This document shows positions 25,882 through 35,005 of a DNA stretch of 64,000 nucleotides, one piece after another. The notes below the pieces were generated by a model, which did no database searches, was not told where the DNA came from, and saw nothing but the letters and a program-made list of their open reading frames with translations. Every line of letters starts with the position of its first letter. Position 1 is the stretch's first letter. The DNA comes from Gordonia neofelifaecis NRRL B-59395. Lineage in GTDB: Bacteria; Actinomycetota; Actinomycetes; Mycobacteriales; Mycobacteriaceae. Position numbers and translations under genes: made by a program. The stretch lies in assembly GCF_000192435.1 (NCBI RefSeq), contig NZ_AEUD01000014.1, forward strand, positions 62,001-126,000. Reading direction: 5' to 3'.

Positions 25882-26943
25882 CCCGAGTCCGTCGAGTCGC
25901 CGCGCCTCGATCTCGCACTCCCGGCGCTCGCGCGGTTGCAAGTCCACGAGTTCGGTGAGCTCGACCCGCCGATCGACGATCTTCCACGTGCCCGCGAGTC
26001 TGCCGTCCACCAGCACGAAGCCCGGAGACTGACCGTTGGGCGTCACCGTCCGCGCATAGACCTCCGGGTCCGCGATCCGGACCCGATCGGCGGCGGTGAA
26101 CAAGACGTTGTCGAACGGTGCCACGAGCCGGACGGGAACGGCGGCCGAGCCGTCCGCCGGTCGTAGCCCCTCCAAGTCGTAGAGCTTCTCGCCGCCCGGA
26201 CCGAGGAGTCGATACAGTTCCCAGTCCGCCTCCATCGCCTCCATCACCGGCCGCAGACCTCGCAGGCCCGACCACGTCTGCACCGCGGCGACAGTCGACG
26301 GCCCGAATCCGCGAAGGTAGAGGCGGATCAGCTCGCGGACGGCGTCGTCACCGGTGACCGCGGGCTCCCCGGCGCCGATCCATTCGTCGAGAAGCACGAA
26401 TGCCGGGCCTCCGGAGCGCCGCCAGAGTCCGCGCGGGGGCGTCTGGACCAGCGGTGTGGATGCCCGAACCACCGCCGCCATCGCCTCTGCGGGTTCGCCT
26501 GGCCACCGCTCCGCGAGGGCGGCTCGCAACTCCGCGGCAGTCACCGGTGCCTGCGCTCCGCCGACGATCTCCGCGCCGGCCGCGGCGACTTCCGGCACGC
26601 TCACCCCGACCAGCCGGCGCGCATGATGCCGGGCGCCGCTGATCATCATCGGCGTGAGCGATGCCCGCATCCATCTGGCATCGAGGGCGTCCATGAGGAA
26701 GACCGTCCCGCGCTGCAACGCGATCCGCACCACGTCCCGGTTCTCCAGCAGGCCGTCGAGCTCCGCCGGATCGAAGTCCTCGATCCGTGAGGCGAGCCCG
26801 AAGAACGCCGCCTGCGGATCCTGCGACTGCAGGCCGACGCACCGGTCGATGACCTCGATGGCGTCCTCGTCGACGCGCTGCGTCAGATGCTGCCGCGTGA
26901 GCAGCGTGCGATTCCATTGGCGCAGGCTGATCGATTCGGTCAC
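25876..26943 (-). CDS. Winged-helix protein of the AlkZ/HTH_42 family
   Basis: 355 residues from GTG 26943. The tandem winged-helix fold of the YcaQ/AlkZ DNA glycosylases is suggested by CVGLQSQDPQAAFFGLASR, which carries a Q-x-Q motif like the catalytic one, and by PFDNVLFTAADRVRI and GFVLVDGRLAGTWK late in the chain. These enzymes unhook crosslinks or remove alkylated bases; the Ser between the two Gln and the lack of testing leave its activity open. Confidence 0.8.
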   Translation of the reverse strand: MTESISLRQWNRTLLTRQHLTQRVDEDAIEVIDRCVGLQSQDPQAAFFGLASRIEDFDPAELDGLLENRDVVRIALQRGTVFLMDALDARWMRASLTPMMISGARHHARRLVGVSVPEVAAAGAEIVGGAQAPVTAAELRAALAERWPGEPAEAMAAVVRASTPLVQTPPRGLWRRSGGPAFVLLDEWIGAGEPAVTGDDAVRELIRLYLRGFGPSTVAAVQTWSGLRGLRPVMEAMEADWELYRLLGPGGEKLYDLEGLRPADGSAAVPVRLVAPFDNVLFTAADRVRIADPEVYARTVTPNGQSPGFVLVDGRLAGTWKIVDRRVELTELVDLQPRERRECEIEARRLDGLGL

Positions 26944-26956
26944 CGAGCGCGATCCG

Positions 26957-27676
26957 TCAGCCGGCCGCGGGGAACTTCAGACCGGTGGTCGCGTGGCAGC
27001 GGTATCCGTTCGGATTCGTGAACAGATACTGCTGGTGGTAGTCCTCGGCGTAATAGAACTGCCCGTCACCCGCTTCGGAGAGCAGGGAGATCTCGCTGGT
27101 CACCGGCCCGTAGCCCGCCTCGGCGAGCACCGGCTCGAACCGGCGCGCAGCTTCGGCGGCCTGGTCGGCCTCGGCCTCGTCGAAGGTGAACACGGCCGAC
27201 CGGTACTGCGTTCCGATGTCGTTGCCCTGCCGCATCTCCTGCGTCGGGTCGTGTGCCGTGTAGAAGACCTCGAGGAGTCGCTCGAAGGTGAGGACGTCAG
27301 GGTCGTAGACCACCAGCACCGACTCGGTGTGGCCGGTCCGCGCGGTGCATACCTCTTCATAGGTGGGGTTCGGCGTGTACCCGCCCGCGTAGCCCACCGC
27401 GGTGGTGAAGACACCGGGCAACTGCCAGAAGATCTCCTCGAACCCCCAGAAGCATCCGCCCGCGAGGACCACCGCACGCAGCCCGTCGCCCCATTGCCCG
27501 ATGCCCGCGGGAGTGAACTGTCCGGACCCGTCGATCTCACCGCGCAGCGGTCGATGCAGCACCCGGTGCTCCACCGGGATCGGCATCGGCGTCGAGCGTC
27601 CCGGAAGTGCCTCGCCGGGAGCCACCATCACCCGCTTGACGTCGGCAGCGGCCATGATCCGATCGAAGAGACTCAT
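26957..27676 (-). CDS. msrA: Peptide methionine sulfoxide reductase A
   Basis: 239 residues from ATG 27676. The catalytic Cys75 lies in GGCFWGFEE, and YAGGYTPNPTYEEV, TGHTESV and YHQQYLF complete the MsrA signature. It repairs methionine-S-sulfoxide with thioredoxin. The N-terminal extension of about 70 residues (VMVAPGEALPGR, LRGEIDG) is usual for actinobacterial MsrA of the SodA neighbourhood. It is 13 bases from the AlkZ-like gene and near sodA, so an oxidative-repair context is visible. Confidence 0.95.
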   Translation of the reverse strand: MSLFDRIMAAADVKRVMVAPGEALPGRSTPMPIPVEHRVLHRPLRGEIDGSGQFTPAGIGQWGDGLRAVVLAGGCFWGFEEIFWQLPGVFTTAVGYAGGYTPNPTYEEVCTARTGHTESVLVVYDPDVLTFERLLEVFYTAHDPTQEMRQGNDIGTQYRSAVFTFDEAEADQAAEAARRFEPVLAEAGYGPVTSEISLLSEAGDGQFYYAEDYHQQYLFTNPNGYRCHATTGLKFPAAG

Positions 27677-27791
27677 GGATCCAGCGTACGTCTCTTCGCC
27701 GACCACGGGGTGGGTCGAAAACACACGGGGTCCGCACCGAGGAACTAGGCTGTGAGTCACGTCACGTCGAGGGTGCGGGGAGGCTGTGCAG

Positions 27792-27935
27792 GTGCCTGGA
27801 CAGTTGCGGCTGATCACGAGAGGGACCGCCGACGATCATCGGGGTCTCGATCTGCATATCGGCACCCAATGCCTGGTCACCGCCGCGTCGAGCGTGGCGA
27901 TCATCGCCGCCATAGTACTCATCGCATTCCTCTGA
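27792..27935 (+). CDS. Small single-span membrane protein
   Basis: 47 residues from GTG 27792 with GGGGAGG 8 bases upstream. A polar half with RGTADDHRGLDLHIGTQ is followed by one membrane helix (AIIAAIVLIAFL) that ends at the C-terminus. Codon use is strongly G/C in third positions. It lies between the divergent msrA and sodA. No family is recognised. Confidence 0.6.
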   Translation: MPGQLRLITRGTADDHRGLDLHIGTQCLVTAASSVAIIAAIVLIAFL

Positions 27936-27954
27936 ATCGCCGGGCGCGACGCCT

Positions 27955-27985
27955 TTTGCGCACAGGCGGTGACGCCTGTTGCAAA
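27955..27985. promoter_or_regulatory. Hairpin upstream of sodA
   Basis: ACAGGCG and CGCCTGT close a GTGA loop, extended past a small bulge by TTTGC and GCAAA. It may end the small membrane-protein transcript or shape the sodA leader. Confidence 0.45.
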
Positions 27986-28062
27986 GCGTGACGGTCTACG
28001 GAAATGTAGAAATAGGACCCGGGTACGGATCTTTCATTCTTCACACATACGAGAGGACCATC

Positions 28063-28692
28063 GTGGCTGAATACACCTTGCCTGAGCTGGACTACGACTA
28101 TGGCGCCCTGGAGCCGCACATCTCCGGCAAGATCATGGAGCTCCACCACAGCAAGCACCACCAGACCTACGTGAACGGTGCCAACACCGCTCTGGAGAAG
28201 CTGGCCGAGGCCCGCGAAGACGGCACCATCGCGGGCAAGGTCTACGGACTGTCGGCGAACCTGTCGTTCCACCTCGGTGGCCACACCAACCACTCGATCT
28301 TCTGGAAGAACCTCTCGCCGAACGGCGGCGACAAGCCGGTGGGCGACCTCGCCGACGCCATCGCCAACGACTTCGGCAGCTTCGACAAGTTCCAGGCGCA
28401 CTTCACCGCGGCCGCCACCACCCTGCAGGGGAGCGGCTGGGCCATCCTCGGCTGGGACACCATCGGCCAGCGCCTGGTCATCGAGCAGTTGACCGATCAG
28501 AGCGGCAATACCTCGGCCGCCCTGATCCCGGTCGTCATGCTCGACATGTGGGAGCACGCCTTCTACCTCGACTACCAGAACGTCAAGCCGGAGTACGTCA
28601 AGGCTTGGTGGAACGTCGTGAACTGGGCCGACGCCGGCGAGCGCTTCGACCGCGCCCGCACCCAGGGCAACGGCCTCATCGTCCCGGCCTGA
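28063..28692 (+). CDS. sodA: Superoxide dismutase, Fe/Mn type
   Basis: 209 residues from GTG 28063 with GAGAGGA before it. The metal ligands of the Fe/Mn family are kept: His in [16 protein letters not shown], His in HTNHSIFW, and Asp and His in [15 protein letters not shown]. It closely follows mycobacterial SodA, a tetramer that can be exported without a classic signal peptide. A strong terminator follows directly. Confidence 0.97.
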   Translation: MAEYTLPELDYDYGALEPHISGKIMELHHSKHHQTYVNGANTALEKLAEAREDGTIAGKVYGLSANLSFHLGGHTNHSIFWKNLSPNGGDKPVGDLADAIANDFGSFDKFQAHFTAAATTLQGSGWAILGWDTIGQRLVIEQLTDQSGNTSAALIPVVMLDMWEHAFYLDYQNVKPEYVKAWWNVVNWADAGERFDRARTQGNGLIVPA

Positions 28693-28722
28693 TCTCAGCG
28701 CCCGGCGTAGTTACCCGGCACC

Positions 28723-28755
28723 GCGGCCCGGCACCGAGAGGTGCCGGGCCGCTTT
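28723..28755 (+). terminator. Terminator of sodA
   Basis: A perfect 13-base-pair stem (GCGGCCCGGCACC with its complement) closes a GAGA loop and is followed by TTT. It is the clearest Rho-independent terminator in the window. Confidence 0.92.
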
Positions 28756-28797
28756 GCATTTCACGTCGGGGAAGACGCATCCGCGCCCTCGCACGCG

Positions 28798-29337
28798 TCA
28801 ACTCCGCGGCCCCACCACCCGGTACCTCCCGATGAGAAACGCCTGGTTCCGCGCGGAATCGATCAGTTCGAAGTCGAACGGCTCACTGAACAACGGCCGA
28901 CCCGAACCGAGCGCGACCGGCGCGTACGACACGAGCATCTCGTCGAGCATTCCCGCGGCCGCGAACTGAGCGGCGAGGTCTCCGCCGCCGACCACCCACA
29001 CGCCCCGATCGCCCGCCGCGGCCTCCAGCCGTCCACGATGCTCCGTCGGCGTGCCGGCGAGCAGGCTGATCGTCGGATGCACCGGTTTCAGATCGCGATG
29101 GGTGAACACGAACGTCTGCTGATCCGGGTACGGCCACGGCTCGCCGGGCGTGTGAGCGACCACCCACTCGTACGTGGTCGCGCCCATGACGATCACTCCG
29201 GTCCTCGCCATCAGATCGGCGATCGAGAACGGCCCGTCCTCGTCGATCGGCTGCGAGAGCAGCCAGTCGAGCGAATCGTTCGGGTCGGCGAGGAAGCCGT
29301 CGAGCGTGGATGCGGTGTAGTAGGTGTATTCGGTCAT
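28798..29337 (-). CDS. Dihydrofolate-reductase-like (RibD C-terminal) protein
   Basis: 179 residues. YTASTLDGFLADPNDSLDWLL at the start, VIVMGATTYEW and VWVVGGGDLAAQF are the marks of the RibD_C/DHFR fold that binds NADPH. Stand-alone members of this kind (YyaP/YwjB group) have unknown substrates. The ATG overlaps the stop of the AraC-like gene (ATGA), so it is co-translated with it. Confidence 0.87.
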   Translation of the reverse strand: MTEYTYYTASTLDGFLADPNDSLDWLLSQPIDEDGPFSIADLMARTGVIVMGATTYEWVVAHTPGEPWPYPDQQTFVFTHRDLKPVHPTISLLAGTPTEHRGRLEAAAGDRGVWVVGGGDLAAQFAAAGMLDEMLVSYAPVALGSGRPLFSEPFDFELIDSARNQAFLIGRYRVVGPRS

Positions 29338-30320
29338 GGAACTCCTCCTCCGGTGTGACGCCGGTGCCAGATGATCGGGTCGGGGTCGAGCGCGGGAACG
29401 TCGACGTCGACGCCCGCATCACGCAGCATCCATCGGACGAGCAGCCGCCGATGCGCGGAGAACGTCAGCTCGTGCGCCACGATCTGCCCGAGCAGGAACG
29501 ACTCGGGCGGCTCACACAGCGCGTCGATCACTCGGTCCGACCACGCGTCGCGTCGCTCGATGTCCCGGATCGTCGCGAGCCAGCGCGCGGAGACGTCCGC
29601 ATGTCGATCCCGGAGCACCGCGACGTCCTCCACCGGTGTCAGATCCGGCATCGTGTCCCCCGCGATCGTCGACAGCCAGGGTTCCCTGCTGACCACGAGG
29701 TGCCACATCACCTGCGAGATGGACTCGTCCGGACCGTCCCAGGCGCGAGGCGCGCTCCCCGGGAGACGCCTGCGCCGATACTCGCTGGGACCGAGCGAGG
29801 CGACGGCCTCGATCAGAACGCCGATGTCGGCGATGTCGTGCCGGGTCAGCAGCGCGACGACGTCGCCCGACGGCGCCGCGGCGCCGTCCGCGTCGGCGGT
29901 CGAGTCGACGTACAGCGCCGTCGGCGAGTGGAAGTGGATGCCGTTGGGCGCGGGCAGCCAATGGCCCACCCGTTCTGCGGGTGGCAGCGCGGTCGGCGGA
30001 TGCCCGTAGGCGCGGGCGAAGGCCCGGCTGAACCCCTCCACCGAGGAGTACCCGCTGGCGAAGGCCGTGTCCGTCACCGACGCGCCCCGCTGCATCTGCC
30101 AGGCGGCGCGCTCCAGCAGTACCCTGCGCCGCAAGGCGATCGGCGGCTCACCGCTTCCCCGTCGCACCTGTCGCGCGAAATGGAACTGCGAGGTGAAGGC
30201 TCCGCCCGCCATCGCGCCGAGATCGTCGTTCGCTTCGTCGAGGACCGCGTCGAGCAGGCGACGGAGATGATCGGGTGGCGGCGGATCAGGCTGGGGTGGA
30301 TCGGGCGGGCGGCCGGTCAT
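29334..30320 (-). CDS. AraC-type regulator with a DinB-like C-terminal domain
   Basis: 328 residues. The N-terminal AraC helix-turn-helix pair appears as LGAMAGGAFTSQFHFARQVRR and SVTDTAFASGYSSVEGFSRAFARAYG. The C-terminal half (about 160-325) looks like a DinB/YfiT four-helix bundle, with MWHLVVSREPWLS and AHELTFSAHRRLLVRWML. An N-terminal HTH joined to a DinB-like fold is an uncommon but known pairing. It probably controls the following reductase gene. Confidence 0.8.
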   Translation of the reverse strand: MTGRPPDPPQPDPPPPDHLRRLLDAVLDEANDDLGAMAGGAFTSQFHFARQVRRGSGEPPIALRRRVLLERAAWQMQRGASVTDTAFASGYSSVEGFSRAFARAYGHPPTALPPAERVGHWLPAPNGIHFHSPTALYVDSTADADGAAAPSGDVVALLTRHDIADIGVLIEAVASLGPSEYRRRRLPGSAPRAWDGPDESISQVMWHLVVSREPWLSTIAGDTMPDLTPVEDVAVLRDRHADVSARWLATIRDIERRDAWSDRVIDALCEPPESFLLGQIVAHELTFSAHRRLLVRWMLRDAGVDVDVPALDPDPIIWHRRHTGGGVP

Positions 30321-30381
30321 GCCTCGAGTATCCCCGCCGCTCTGCCCTCTCCGCTTGACAGTTCTTGCTCTCCTGCGGGCG

Positions 30382-31185
30382 CTAGTTCATCACCGGCTGC
30401 GCACCGACCGGCTGCGGCAGTTCGATCTTCCGCCGCCCGATGAGCAGGATGACGGCGAGAATCACGTAGATGAGGATCGGGGCCATCGCACCGATGTAGA
30501 ACTGCTGTCCCGCCGCGATCATCGAGCCGCTGATCAGAGCGAAGTCGAACAGCCCGTGCATGACGGAATTGAGCGCATTGCTGCCGGACACCCGGCGCGT
30601 CAGATAGAAGAAGTAGCCCGCCAGGCCGACGACGACGGCCTGCGCCACCGCCGACGATCCATGACTCACGACGTTCGACAGGTGAACGAGGCCGAATACC
30701 AGGCTCGACCACAGGGCGACCTGGCCTTCGCGGAGGCCGTGATCGCGCATCATCGTCACCGAGATGCCCCGGAACATGCCTTCCTCGCCCCACCCGACGA
30801 ACTGCGTGACGATGAGCAGCAGGAGGATGTAGCCCCAGCCCTTCTCGCTGAGCGAGCTGTAATCGATGCCGATGAGAATCGCGATCGCGAAGATGATCGG
30901 GACCGCCCAGAGCCAGCGGCGCACCGGACGGTCGTCGGTCATCACGGGCTTCCACCAGCCCAGCCAGGCTACGACGCCGTAGGTGAAGATCAGTGCCAGG
31001 CCGAGCGGAATGAACATGGTGAAGACGAGCCCGCGGGTGGTGAAGATGTCGTCCTCGTCGGCCCAGCCGCCGATCAGCTTCCCACCCAGCTGGATGATGA
31101 CGAGATAGACGATCACGACCGCGGCGAAGGCCACGTAGGAGAGGCGCCGACCGCGGTCGGTCGCGGGGAGATTCGTGCTGTTCAC
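30382..31185 (-). CDS. CPBP family intramembrane metalloprotease
   Basis: 267 residues from GTG 31185 with eight or so membrane helices. The Abi/CAAX protease motifs are complete: VGWGEEGMFRG (motif 1, EExxxR), FGLVHLSN (motif 2, FxxxH) and HGLFDF (motif 3). Such proteases cut prenylated or other membrane substrates and in bacteria can give immunity to bacteriocins. No substrate gene is next to it. Confidence 0.9.
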   Translation of the reverse strand: MNSTNLPATDRGRRLSYVAFAAVVIVYLVIIQLGGKLIGGWADEDDIFTTRGLVFTMFIPLGLALIFTYGVVAWLGWWKPVMTDDRPVRRWLWAVPIIFAIAILIGIDYSSLSEKGWGYILLLLIVTQFVGWGEEGMFRGISVTMMRDHGLREGQVALWSSLVFGLVHLSNVVSHGSSAVAQAVVVGLAGYFFYLTRRVSGSNALNSVMHGLFDFALISGSMIAAGQQFYIGAMAPILIYVILAVILLIGRRKIELPQPVGAQPVMN

Positions 31186-31262
31186 CAGCCGATCTTAGAT
31201 GCCGCCGAACACGGATCCGACGGCTTCGTCACCAATTCGGGGTGACCGATTCGCGACGGTCG

Positions 31263-32012
31263 CTACAGGTAGATCACGCTGACCGTCACGGCGCCCGCGC
31301 AGGCGACGGCGAACACGGTCAGCACGACCGCATCGACGCGGCCCGGCCGCGACGGATACGCGGTCAGGCGGCCGGTCCCACCGCGCGCCGTGATGGCCTC
31401 CGCCATCTCCGAGCTCCGGCGCATCGCGGACGACATCGCGGCGACGATGATGTCGAGTACGGAGAGTTCTGCGGAGGGGTGGCCGGAGTCCGAACTCGAC
31501 CGCGGCCGCAGTCGGTGCGCCGCCCACAGCAGCCGCATCTCCTCCACCAGCAGCGGGAGTCCGCGCAGTGCCAGCGCGATGGTGACGGCCCACTCGTCCA
31601 CCGGCAGCCGCAGAATGCGCAGCGGCGACATCAGCCGCGCGAGTGCCGGAGCGAGCTCAGCCATCGGGGTCGTCCAGATCACGAGCACCGACATCGACAC
31701 CACGAGTAGCCCGAGCAGCACGCCGCGGAGCGCGGTGATCCCGCCGTCGCTGCCGCGGGCGATCCACGACCACACGACGGTCAAGGCCATCAGCCCCCAG
31801 AACCACCAGGGCGGACGAGGGAGCGCGCCGAGCGGGATCTTCGCGACGAGGACGAACACCACCAGGCAGACCGCCACGAAGCCGAGACCCGGCCACGACG
31901 GCAGCACCCAGGTCATCAGACCGAGCACGAAGATGATGATCAGCTTGCTGCCCGCCCACAGGCGGTGGACGGGCGAGTCTCCGGGGATCTCGCGAAGCAT
32001 CGGAATCTGCAT
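31263..32012 (-). CDS. ECF transporter T component (EcfT/CbiQ family)
   Basis: 249 residues from ATG 32012. About five membrane helices are followed by the coupling helices with the conserved ALRGLPLLVEEMRLLWAAHRLR, whose arginines contact the two ATPases. The ATG overlaps the stop of the upstream gene (TGATG), so both are co-translated. It scaffolds the substrate and ATP-binding parts of a vitamin or metal importer. It corresponds to Rv2325c in M. tuberculosis. Confidence 0.88.
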   Translation of the reverse strand: MQIPMLREIPGDSPVHRLWAGSKLIIIFVLGLMTWVLPSWPGLGFVAVCLVVFVLVAKIPLGALPRPPWWFWGLMALTVVWSWIARGSDGGITALRGVLLGLLVVSMSVLVIWTTPMAELAPALARLMSPLRILRLPVDEWAVTIALALRGLPLLVEEMRLLWAAHRLRPRSSSDSGHPSAELSVLDIIVAAMSSAMRRSSEMAEAITARGGTGRLTAYPSRPGRVDAVVLTVFAVACAGAVTVSVIYL

Positions 32013-34039
32013 CACAGACCTCCTTCCAGGACGCCGTCGACGAGTTCGATCCGGCGATTGCAGACGCGGTCGAGCGATTCGAGGTCGTGCGAGATGATGA
32101 TGATGGTGGCGCCGTTCTCCCGCAAGGAGGCGAGCACGGCGAGCACTTCCTCGCGCGCCTGCGGATCGAGCCCGGCGAGCGGCTCGTCCAGCACCAGCAG
32201 ATCGGGCTGGGATGCGATGAGCGAGGCGAGCACCACTCGGCGCATCTGGCCGCCGGACAGCGCGTCCACCCGGCGGGCCGCGATCTCCCGCGGGAGGGCG
32301 ACGAGGTCAAGCACGTGCCCGACCTCCGCCGTGCCGACCTCGATGCCGCCGACGGCCATGATCTCGTCGGCCACCGTCGTCTTCTGCAACTGCAGTCGCG
32401 CGTGCTGGAAGCCGAGTCCGACGTCGCCGACACGGTCCGACGTCGGCTCGCCGCCCAGCAGCACCGACCCTCCGGTCGGCTTGACCAGTCCCGCCAGAAT
32501 CCAGGCGAGGGTCGATTTGCCCGACCCGTTGCCGCCGACGATGAGCACCCCGTCCCCGGCGTTGACCTGGAAGTTCACCGACTTCAGCGCGGTCACCTCC
32601 CAGGGCGAACCGGGCAGGTAGGTGTGCGCCAGGTCGCGGACCACGAGCAATGCCTGCCCGTGCTCGTCGTGGCGCTGCGGCAGCGTCGGGCTGATGGCCT
32701 CCGGACGCATCCACTCGGGGTGGTGCTCGACGATCCGGCCTGCTTCGAGGTGGATGACGCGGTCGGCGGCACGGGCCTCCGAGTCCCGGTGAGTGATGAG
32801 GACGACGGCGATCGCGCGGCGCCGGGGCAGGTCGGCGAGGATCCTGATGAGTTCGGCGCGACCGGCGGGGTCGACCATCGACGTCACCTCGTCGGCGATC
32901 AGCAACTGCGGATCGCGGGCCAGCGCGGCGGCGACCGCGAGCCGTTGCTGCTGGCCGCCGGACAGATCCGTCGTCTCGCGATCACCGAGACCGGCGAGTC
33001 CCACCTCGGCGAGCAGTCCCTCGACGTCGACCTCCGTACCGACCGGGAGGCCCCAGACCAGATCGTCGGCCACCCGCGCGCCCAGCATCTGGGCCTCCGG
33101 CCGCTGCAGCACCAGCGCGGTGCCGCCCCTCCTGCCGAGTCCGGGGGCGCCGGGGCGGTCGACGATGCCGACGGTCGGATCGACGCCGGACAGCAGTTTC
33201 GACAGCGTTGACTTGCCGGAACCGTTGGCACCGACGATGGCGACGAACTCCCCGCTGATCAGCGAGAGGTCGATGCTGTGCAAGACCTGCCGACTCGACC
33301 CCGGATACGTGTAGCCGACCCCGGCCATCCGCAGCGGCAGCGGCGCGACTTCGCGATCGCCGTCGGCGACGCCCGCTGCCTCGAGCGTGTCCTCGAGCGG
33401 CACCTCGTCGAGCCGATCGAGGACCTTGCCGAGCAGCCATGCGGCGATCAGCAGGGTCACGAGGGTGCCGACGGTGCCGGGTATCCACATCCACAGCCAC
33501 CAGTTCTCGACGACGTTCCGCGAGATCGCGTCCATCGCGCGCGCCACCGCGTCGAGGTGAATGGCCCGGGCCGTCTTGGCGATGCCCGTCAGGACGTTGT
33601 CGAGGACCTCGAGCGCCAGCTTCCGAAGCGGGACCAGTACCCACATCAGCGCCACCGACACACCCGCCAGGAGCGGTGCGGCGATCACCGACATCACGAC
33701 CATCGCGCCTCCGCGACCACCGCGTCGATGGACCTCGCCGATCAGGCCGCCCATCACCGCCGACACGAGAACCGCGAACGCCGGGCCGAGTCCGGCGACC
33801 ACGAAGGTCACCGCGACCGTCGTGACGATCGCGGCGAAGACCGCTCGCGGACGGGTCCGCGCGGCGAGCAGGGCGATGGGCACCGGCGTCATGAAGCCCA
33901 GCGCCGCCGCGAGCGGCACCACGGACACGATCACGGCCGGAACCACCGTCAGACCGCTGAAGATCGCGATGGCCGCGATCTCGCGGGCGCGCAGGTTCCC
34001 CCTCGGCGCATGCGATGCGTCGACTACTTTGCTGACCAC
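32012..34039 (-). CDS. ECF transporter with fused membrane S-like and two ATPase domains
   Basis: 675 residues from GTG 34039, chosen because a CACAAT -10 hexamer ends 6 bases before it. The first 230 residues form about six membrane helices (VVPAVIVSVVPLAAALGFMTP), like an S component. Two full ABC ATPases follow, with Walker A GANGSGKST and GGNGSGKST, signatures LSGGQQQR and LSGGQMRR, and Walker B IADEVTS and VLDEPLAG. The fusion resembles Rv2326c. The imported substrate is not evident and no riboswitch is seen. Confidence 0.88.
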   Translation of the reverse strand: MVSKVVDASHAPRGNLRAREIAAIAIFSGLTVVPAVIVSVVPLAAALGFMTPVPIALLAARTRPRAVFAAIVTTVAVTFVVAGLGPAFAVLVSAVMGGLIGEVHRRGGRGGAMVVMSVIAAPLLAGVSVALMWVLVPLRKLALEVLDNVLTGIAKTARAIHLDAVARAMDAISRNVVENWWLWMWIPGTVGTLVTLLIAAWLLGKVLDRLDEVPLEDTLEAAGVADGDREVAPLPLRMAGVGYTYPGSSRQVLHSIDLSLISGEFVAIVGANGSGKSTLSKLLSGVDPTVGIVDRPGAPGLGRRGGTALVLQRPEAQMLGARVADDLVWGLPVGTEVDVEGLLAEVGLAGLGDRETTDLSGGQQQRLAVAAALARDPQLLIADEVTSMVDPAGRAELIRILADLPRRRAIAVVLITHRDSEARAADRVIHLEAGRIVEHHPEWMRPEAISPTLPQRHDEHGQALLVVRDLAHTYLPGSPWEVTALKSVNFQVNAGDGVLIVGGNGSGKSTLAWILAGLVKPTGGSVLLGGEPTSDRVGDVGLGFQHARLQLQKTTVADEIMAVGGIEVGTAEVGHVLDLVALPREIAARRVDALSGGQMRRVVLASLIASQPDLLVLDEPLAGLDPQAREEVLAVLASLRENGATIIIISHDLESLDRVCNRRIELVDGVLEGGL

Positions 34040-34199
34040 CGGTCCATTGTGCCCGGTCGGGCGTCCGCACACCGATTCACCGGTCGTCCGGCCGACCCCG
34101 ATACGGGTTCCCGAAAGTCTCCATAAGGGCTTCCGACCAGGGATTTTCACTCATCACAATGTGTTGCGTACGGCACATAGGCCGTCCTAACCTGGCACC

Positions 34200-34919
34200 A
34201 TGTTCGCCGCCCTGATGCTGAGCCTCGGCATCATCTTCGTCGCCGAGCTGGGCGATAAGTCCCAGCTGATGGCCATGACCTACGCACTCCGCTATCGCTG
34301 GTGGGTGGTGCTGAGCGCCATCCTGACCGCGACCACGCTCGTGCACGCCGCCTCCGTGTTCTTCGGCCACTTCCTCGGGTTGTCGATCCCCGCAGACCTC
34401 ATGTCGGTCCTCGCCGGGCTGTCGATGCTGGTCTTCGGTCTGTGGACTCTTCGGGGCGACGAGCTCGACGACGAGGAGTCTGCGCGCGCGGGACGAGTCG
34501 GTGCGTCGGTGTTCCTCGCCGTGATGAGTTCGTTCATGCTCGCCGAGTTGGGCGACAAGACCATGCTCGCGACCATCACACTGGCGACCAACCACGACTG
34601 GGTCGGCGTGTGGATCGGTTCGACAATCGGCATGGTCGCCGCCGACGCTCTCGCGATCGCCGTCGGACGTCTGCTCGGCAAGCACCTCCCCGAGCGATCC
34701 ATCGCGATCGGGGCCGCCGTGCTGTTCTTCGCGTTCGCCGTGTGGCTGCTGATCGAGGGACTCTCGGACGCTTCGCCGGTCCTCGTCGCGACGACGGTCC
34801 CGGTCGCCGTGCTGATCACTGCCGCGGGCACGTTCTGGATCCGCGCCACCCACCGTCGGCGGGGGGAGGCCGCGCTCGACATCGGCGACGACGACCCGGC
34901 CGCCCGCGAACTGCACTGA
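34200..34919 (+). CDS. TMEM165/GDT1 family cation transporter
   Basis: 239 residues, with about seven helices and the paired family motifs ELGDKSQ and ELGDKTM in two inverted halves. Members of this UPF0016 family move Mn2+ or Ca2+ in exchange for protons, and several bacterial ones export Mn2+. It is divergent from the ECF genes. An imperfect ATGTG/CACAT repeat lies at 34159-34178 upstream. Confidence 0.88.
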   Translation: MFAALMLSLGIIFVAELGDKSQLMAMTYALRYRWWVVLSAILTATTLVHAASVFFGHFLGLSIPADLMSVLAGLSMLVFGLWTLRGDELDDEESARAGRVGASVFLAVMSSFMLAELGDKTMLATITLATNHDWVGVWIGSTIGMVAADALAIAVGRLLGKHLPERSIAIGAAVLFFAFAVWLLIEGLSDASPVLVATTVPVAVLITAAGTFWIRATHRRRGEAALDIGDDDPAARELH

Positions 34920-34948
34920 CTCGGCCTTTCCGGGTACGATCACTCCGG

Positions 34949-34974
34949 ACTAACCGATCGATCGCTCGGTTAGT
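34949..34974. promoter_or_regulatory. TetR-type palindromic operator
   Basis: ACTAACCGA and TCGGTTAGT, 8 bases apart, make an inverted repeat with perfect 9-base arms. The shape and spacing fit TetR regulators of fatty-acid or steroid genes. It lies 32 bases before the SDR start. No TetR gene is next to it, so the regulator acts from elsewhere. Confidence 0.75.
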
Positions 34975-35005
34975 GGTTTCATCGCACCTCGAAAGGAAGT
35001 CCCTC

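Noticed and set aside
34040-34199. Mn or vitamin riboswitch between the ECF and TMEM165 genes
   Set aside because: Only an imperfect ATGTG/CACAT repeat is present, and the gap is too short for the known riboswitch folds.
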